Below, piece after piece: positions 60,022-64,000 of a DNA stretch of 64,000 nt. Made by a program: the position numbers and the translations under genes. This DNA is from CAZDVQ01 sp964508975 (GTDB taxonomy: Bacteria > Bacteroidota > Bacteroidia > Chitinophagales > Saprospiraceae). The number at the start of each line of letters is the position of its first letter. Within the stretch, counting starts at the first letter, position 1. The notes under the pieces were generated by a model that had not been told where the DNA came from, ran no database searches, and was given only the letters and a program-made list of their open reading frames with translations. The stretch spans positions 1 through 64,000 of the forward strand of contig CAZDVQ010000009.1 in NCBI GenBank assembly GCA_964508975.1, in the 5' to 3' direction.

Positions 60022-60402
60022 TTAACTCTCTTTGTATTTATCAATATCCCTCCTGTCGCGTTTGGTCGGTCGGCCAGCACCTCGCTCGCGGAACTCCGCT
60101 TGGGCACCGTCGAGGAACCAGGCCTCGTACTTTTTGAGTTCTGATTCAGGCGTTAGGTTTTCATAGCAAGTGATGGCAATAGGCGCTCCAACCCTTTTCT
60201 CGATGAGGCTAAGCACCTTGTAGGTAAAATTAAAACCTTCTTTCTTGACCAAGATGGTTTCACCAACCTTGACCATGTAGGAGGCCTTCAAGTTATCACC
60301 ACCAAGTTTGACCTTACCTGCCTTGCAAGCATCTGAAGCCAAGGTCCGGGTCTTGAAAATCCTGACCGACCAAAGCCATTTATCTATGCGTACTTTATCC
60401 AT
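60022..60402 (-). CDS. S4-domain RNA-binding protein (Hsp15-like)
   Basis: 126 aa. RIDKWLWSVRIFKTRTLASDACKAGKVKLGGDNLKAS is a standard S4 domain at the N-terminus; the basic tail (GRPTKRDRRDIDKYKES) is that of HslR. Hsp15 binds 50S subunits carrying a stranded peptidyl-tRNA. Monocistronic; divergent from the next gene. Confidence 0.88.
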   Translation of the reverse strand: MDKVRIDKWLWSVRIFKTRTLASDACKAGKVKLGGDNLKASYMVKVGETILVKKEGFNFTYKVLSLIEKRVGAPIAITCYENLTPESELKKYEAWFLDGAQAEFRERGAGRPTKRDRRDIDKYKES

Positions 60403-60461
60403 GTTGTGCTAATTTGAACACAAAAATATAAGAACTAATTTAAATCCTGACAAACAAAACT

Positions 60462-60469
60462 TAACTTTG
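60462..60469 (+). promoter_or_regulatory. -7 box of the class V aminotransferase gene
   Basis: TAACTTTG fits TAnnTTTG, 21 nt before the ATG at 60491. Confidence 0.5.
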
Positions 60470-60490
60470 CAGACCTAACCCTTGTATACT

Positions 60491-61999
60491 ATGAATCAGT
60501 ACGCCCCAGAAGCCGTTATCGTGGATAACGATAGCAACTTAAGTCAATGGTTTGCCCAATTTAGGCCACACGTGGTGGGCTTGGATAAAACCTTCATGGG
60601 ACCTTACGGCGAGAAAAAAATTGTATATGCCGACTGGATTGCCAGCGGCCGTTTATATGGCCCCATCGAGGAAAAACTGGTGTACGATTTTGGTCCTTTC
60701 GTGGCCAATACGCATACTGAAACCTCCACCACGGGTAAAACCATGACCTATGCCTACCACCGTGCCCAGCAAATCATCAAGGCGCATGTAAACGCATCAA
60801 AAGATGACGTGCTCATCTCGGCCTACAGTGGTATGACAGGGGTTATCAATAAGTTTCAGCGCATCCTGAACCTGCGCCTGCCCGAGAATTTCCGCGATGT
60901 GGTTAATATCCCCGAGGCCGATAAACCCGTGGTGTTTATCACGCACATGGAGCACCACAGTAACCAAACCTCTTGGCTTGAAACCATCGCCGATGTTGAA
61001 ATTATTCAACCCGATGCCAACGGCGATGTAGACCTCAATAACTTGCTGGCCTTACTCGAAAAATACGAGCACCGCAGGCGTAAAATTGCATCGGTTACAG
61101 CAGCTTCTAACGTAACAGGCGTTAAATCACCTTATTACGAGATTGCCAAAATCATGCATGAGCATGATGGCCTTTGTTTCGTCGACTTTGCCTGCGCTGC
61201 CCCCTACGTTACCATCGACATGCACCCCGCCCACAATCCCGAGGCTTACCTGGATGCCGTTTTCTTCTCGCCGCATAAATTCTTGGGTGGCCCTGGCGCT
61301 ACTGGTATCTTGATTTTCAACAAACATTTGTACAATAACCGTGTACCCGATAATCCCGGCGGTGGTACAGTCAACTGGACCAACCCATGGGGCGAGCACA
61401 GCTACATTGCCGATATAGAGGTACGCGAGGATGGAGGCACACCGCCATTTTTGCAAACCATCAAGGCTGCCTTGGCCATACAGTTGAAAGAACAAATGGG
61501 CATGGACAAAATAGCCAAAAGAGAACACTACATCTTGAAAAAGGCATGGGATTACATGTCGCAAATCCCTAATTTACACATAGTTGACACCAAGCACCCA
61601 GAACGATTGAGTGTCCTTTCGTTCTACATTGAAGAATGTCATTTTAACCTAGCAGTTCGCTTGCTCAACGATCACTTTGGTGTGCAGGTACGCGGTGGAT
61701 GCCTTTGTGCGGGCACTTACGGGCATTATTTGTTCGAGATTGACCCGGTGGCATCAAAGTCTATGTTTGATCGTGTAGACCACGGCGATTTAACGGCCAA
61801 GCCCGGCTATGTGCGCTTGTCTTTACACCCTGTCATGAGCGAGGACGAGCTACAGTTTATCTTGGAGAGCATCCGTTATGTGGCTGAAAACTTCAGGACA
61901 TTGGCACAGGATTATACTTACAACCGCAAGACTAACGAGTATCAACACAATACCTTTGGTGATCCCGAGTTGGCCATCGTGGAACGCTGGTTTAGCTAG
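60491..61999 (+). CDS. PLP-dependent class V aminotransferase/cysteine-desulfurase-like enzyme
   Basis: 502 aa from the ATG at 60491 (a TTG three codons earlier is possible). Substrate and PLP motifs: FVANTHTETSTTGKTMT, ITHMEHHSNQTSW, VDFACAAPYV, the Schiff-base Lys in FFSPHKFLGGPGATG and a Cys in VRGGCLCAGTYGH that could take part in persulfide formation. Longer than IscS/SufS, with an extra C-terminal piece. Substrate not certain; cysteine or selenocysteine or another amino acid. Alone on its strand, convergent with the next genes (3 bp apart). Confidence 0.8.
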   Translation: MNQYAPEAVIVDNDSNLSQWFAQFRPHVVGLDKTFMGPYGEKKIVYADWIASGRLYGPIEEKLVYDFGPFVANTHTETSTTGKTMTYAYHRAQQIIKAHVNASKDDVLISAYSGMTGVINKFQRILNLRLPENFRDVVNIPEADKPVVFITHMEHHSNQTSWLETIADVEIIQPDANGDVDLNNLLALLEKYEHRRRKIASVTAASNVTGVKSPYYEIAKIMHEHDGLCFVDFACAAPYVTIDMHPAHNPEAYLDAVFFSPHKFLGGPGATGILIFNKHLYNNRVPDNPGGGTVNWTNPWGEHSYIADIEVREDGGTPPFLQTIKAALAIQLKEQMGMDKIAKREHYILKKAWDYMSQIPNLHIVDTKHPERLSVLSFYIEECHFNLAVRLLNDHFGVQVRGGCLCAGTYGHYLFEIDPVASKSMFDRVDHGDLTAKPGYVRLSLHPVMSEDELQFILESIRYVAENFRTLAQDYTYNRKTNEYQHNTFGDPELAIVERWFS

Positions 62000-62002
62000 T
62001 TT

Positions 62003-62491
62003 CTAATTTTCTATCGAAATATCATACACTAGGGCAAACTCTTTCAAGCTTTTCTTGAAGGCTGTATTGGCTTGTTCCAACTTACTTTTTACATCCTGAA
62101 AAAGGAAGTTTAACCGCTCGGCATCGGCAGGGTTGATGTTGGCCATAATGCCCAATATTTCAGGGTACTGAGCAGCTCCAAAACCGCTGATAGTCTGGTA
62201 ATAAGCGCCTAAGGCATTAGCCAAGGTGCTATTGTCGTAAAAACTACCTTGCAAGGCCAGGGCATTTTCAAGGGAGACAATATCTAGGCTAAACGAGGTG
62301 AGCAAATTGGTCGCCTCCACGGCATCAAAGTGTTCGAAATCGTTGAGGTAGTCGGTAAAACTTTGATGGGTAGCGTCGGCATTTGACTTTAGGGCCAATA
62401 TTTCATTGGTGTAAGTAACGGCCTCATCTTGGGTTTGGGCCGATAGCTGTAGCCCGAGCAACAGGCCAAAAGTAATCAAAGCTAGCTTCAT
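62003..62491 (-). CDS. Small secreted protein, unknown function
   Basis: 162 aa with signal peptide MKLALITFGLLLGLQLSAQT. The rest is helical (DEAVTYTNEILALKSNADAT, NFLFQDVKSKLEQANTAFKK), a possible four-helix bundle. No family recognised with confidence. 12 bp downstream of the DUF4412-like gene, so an operon. Confidence 0.6.
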   Translation of the reverse strand: MKLALITFGLLLGLQLSAQTQDEAVTYTNEILALKSNADATHQSFTDYLNDFEHFDAVEATNLLTSFSLDIVSLENALALQGSFYDNSTLANALGAYYQTISGFGAAQYPEILGIMANINPADAERLNFLFQDVKSKLEQANTAFKKSLKEFALVYDISIEN

Positions 62492-62503
62492 CTTTATGGA
62501 ACC

Positions 62504-63109
62504 TTAGTCTACGTTAAATACTTGAGCATCAATTTTTTCTGGGAACATTTGCATGAGCTTGGCTTCTGCTATCACTTGGCCTTGCGCATTAGTGGTTTTG
62601 TGCGAAATCGGGAAGCCGTTTACATTTTCACGGGCTAGATACTGCAAGGCATAATCGGTTTTAAAGTACGGCGCATACACGATAAGCGGAATTTGAATAT
62701 CGGTGGCTACCAGCACCTCAACGGTACGGCCGGCATCCGTAAACAGGTATTTGACCACTGGATGGCCGTCAACGGGCTCAAGATTGGTCTTTTGCACTTG
62801 GTACGAACCAATCGCTAGGCTACCTTGAATAGCAGACAGGGGCAATTTATAGCTTTGCACGCCATCATTTCCGGTGGTGGTTAGCTTGAACATACCGGTG
62901 TAAACACTGGGAACAACCTGCATGGTAAAGTTGCCGTGCTCTGTAGAGAAATTAGTCTCAAAGCTCAGCAATTGGTTCTTAATCAGCCAAGTAGCCTTTG
63001 AATTCGGTTGTCCTTCTGTTTGGACATCCCAAACCAGACGGCCTTCAAAACCTTGGGCCAAAGCCCATTGGCCGAGCAAGCAAAACAGCATTATCGTTAA
63101 ACTGCGCAT
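62504..63109 (-). CDS. Secreted DUF4412-like protein
   Basis: 201 aa, signal peptide MRSLTIMLFCLLGQWALAQG. FEGRLVWDVQTEGQPNSKAT, MQVVPSVYTGMFKLTTTG, VDGHPVVKYLFTDAGRTVEV and LARENVNGFPISHKTTN follow the DUF4412/LolA-like beta-sheet pattern. Perhaps lipid or hydrophobe binding in the periplasm; no direct evidence. Confidence 0.65.
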   Translation of the reverse strand: MRSLTIMLFCLLGQWALAQGFEGRLVWDVQTEGQPNSKATWLIKNQLLSFETNFSTEHGNFTMQVVPSVYTGMFKLTTTGNDGVQSYKLPLSAIQGSLAIGSYQVQKTNLEPVDGHPVVKYLFTDAGRTVEVLVATDIQIPLIVYAPYFKTDYALQYLARENVNGFPISHKTTNAQGQVIAEAKLMQMFPEKIDAQVFNVD

Positions 63110-63192
63110 GTATATTCGTTTAAATAATTTTGAAACAGTAAAAAGGGTGGAACAGCGTCGTTTTATCCTTAATCATTTTATCTTTTCTTCGA

Positions 63193-63331
63193 TTTGGGCG
63201 TGTCCCTCATGCCTAGGGCGCAACTTGTTGCGCCCGTCATTCGGGTCGTGCCCCTCCGGGTGCGCTAATCGCTTAGTGCTTCGCACCAGCCGCTACGCGG
63301 CTGCCCTCCGGGCCACTCACGCGGATAGTCT
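63193..63331 (+). repeat. GC-rich extragenic repeat, copy O
   Basis: TTTGGGCGTGTCCC, hairpin GGGCGCAACTTGTTGCGCCC, CGGGTGCGCTAATCGCTTAG, GTGCTTCGCAC, AGCCGCTACGCGGCT, GCCCTCCGG. Its ending (CACTCACGCGGATAGT) is close to that of copy E. Confidence 0.8.
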
Positions 63332-63336
63332 AAAGC

Positions 63337-64000
63337 TTAAGGCCCAACTACCCCTTTGATGAAAGTTGTTTGGTAGTTGCCGTCCAATACACCATTTACT
63401 GGGTTACCATTGCGGCGAATAGCATGGCCTGGGGCGCCTCCAGCTGGGAAACTTGAAGGCGGTGGGTCGGGTAAGTTAATGTTCAACACGGTTACGTTAC
63501 CAATAAACGGGATTTGTACCTGTGCTACCACGTTTACAAATAATGTACCACCACTTCCTGCTTGACCATAACCGCCGCCATCGCCGCCGTAGGCGTTAGG
63601 CGTTACGTTTACGTTCACGGGTGGGAAGCCAATAGGTATAGTAAAGTTCAACAAGCCACCGTCGCCACCCTGACCATTGAGGCCGCCTGTGGCGTTTTGG
63701 CCATTGGCCCAAACTGGGATAGGTAGGCTTTGTTGGCCACCCTGGCCAGAAGCAGCACCGCCACCTCCACCTGCACCAATGCCTAGGTTAATGTTTACCA
63801 CGGGGATGTTTACACCAACACCAACCGAGCCGCCGCCGCCGCCACCGCCGTAAATATAGCCGGTATTTTGGATGGTTGTTGCAACGGTTAGGTTGAGGGC
63901 ATCCATACCGGGATCGCCCGGGTTGCCAAACTGCGAGAAGTTACCGCCAAAGGCACCATTACCACCGCGGGCCAACAAGGCACCGTCGTTGATTAAACCA
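63337..64000 (-). CDS. Glycine-rich repetitive protein, 5' part outside the window
   Basis: The last 220 or so residues are visible and the frame stays open to the window edge. Composition is dominated by Gly, Asn, Val and Ala, with GYIYGGGGGGGSVGVGVNI, GIGAGGGGGAASGQGGQ and the closing GGAPGHAIRRNGNPV. This is the pattern of phage tail-tip or adhesin-like collagen/PGII sheets. No sorting domain is present. Partial gene; function unknown. Confidence 0.6.
   Translation of the reverse strand, partial: GLINDGALLARGGNGAFGGNFSQFGNPGDPGMDALNLTVATTIQNTGYIYGGGGGGGSVGVGVNIPVVNINLGIGAGGGGGAASGQGGQQSLPIPVWANGQNATGGLNGQGGDGGLLNFTIPIGFPPVNVNVTPNAYGGDGGGYGQAGSGGTLFVNVVAQVQIPFIGNVTVLNINLPDPPPSSFPAGGAPGHAIRRNGNPVNGVLDGNYQTTFIKGVVGP

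Overview
The window looks like a chromosomal segment of a Bacteroidota bacterium. The evidence is: secreted proteins with C-terminal Por-secretion (T9SS) sorting domains (184-1917, 12824-15571, 15581-16519, 51308-54055); a fused SecDF; a DUF2723 membrane protein; no obvious Shine-Dalgarno sequences; and several promoters of the TTTG-N19-TAnnTTTG type. I cannot name the genus.

Layout. 1-5076 holds a secreted deiminase-family protein, a DUF4920 lipoprotein, tRNA-Lys and a pair of small CxxCGG proteins. 5077-6357 is a gene-free nest of palindromic repeats. 6358-31801 is mostly housekeeping: TetR regulator, K+ channel with TrkA domain, 3-hydroxybutyryl-CoA dehydrogenase, SecDF, two T9SS cargo proteins, RpiB, DUF2723 protein, tRNA-Ser, HemC, alkaline phosphatase, acyltransferase, acyl-CoA reductase, DnaQ-like exonuclease, TlpA-like thioredoxin and PyrD. 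32000-34860 is an AT-rich accessory patch (unknown protein, HNH-type protein, UDG/DUF1643-like protein, RhuM remnant). 35041-37726 carries an acyl-CoA dehydrogenase with a striking palindromic operator and an RNA methyltransferase. 37831-38460 is a compact inverted-repeat element carrying a frameshifted DUF559 nuclease. 38466 to about 41890 is a second AT-rich patch (UDG-like protein, KAP NTPase) that runs into the 3' end of ileS. As a result the isoleucyl-tRNA synthetase carries about 280 extra C-terminal residues of unknown function. Upstream of ileS is what looks like a complete attenuator: promoter, a 19-codon leader peptide with six Ile codons, competing RNA arms and an intrinsic terminator. 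47346-50723 is a tyrosine/phenylalanine catabolic cluster (hmgA, phhA, hpd) with a CRP-like palindrome. 51308-54055 is a surface protein with four 53-residue repeats. 55190-58367 is a defence-type patch (RloA/RloB-like ATPase and TOPRIM-like pair, STM4504/CBY_0614-family protein). 58807-64000 holds a quinone oxidoreductase, an S4 protein, a cysteine-desulfurase-like enzyme and secreted proteins, ending in a glycine-rich gene cut by the window edge.

Intergenic DNA is unusual. I count 15 copies of a GC-rich, 100-200 bp hairpin-bearing repeat (about one per 4 kb), a second pair of GC-rich repeats, an IR/MITE-like family whose arms resemble those of the DUF559 element, and arrays of 7-nt units (ATTAGGT, TCATAGT, AGAGCAG and TTAATTA types), often set as inverted arms around a spacer.

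The two observations I consider most worth following are the ileS leader-peptide attenuator and the extended IleRS at the edge of an AT-rich island beside a KAP NTPase. All functional names come from reading the translations and recalling family motifs; no database search was run.
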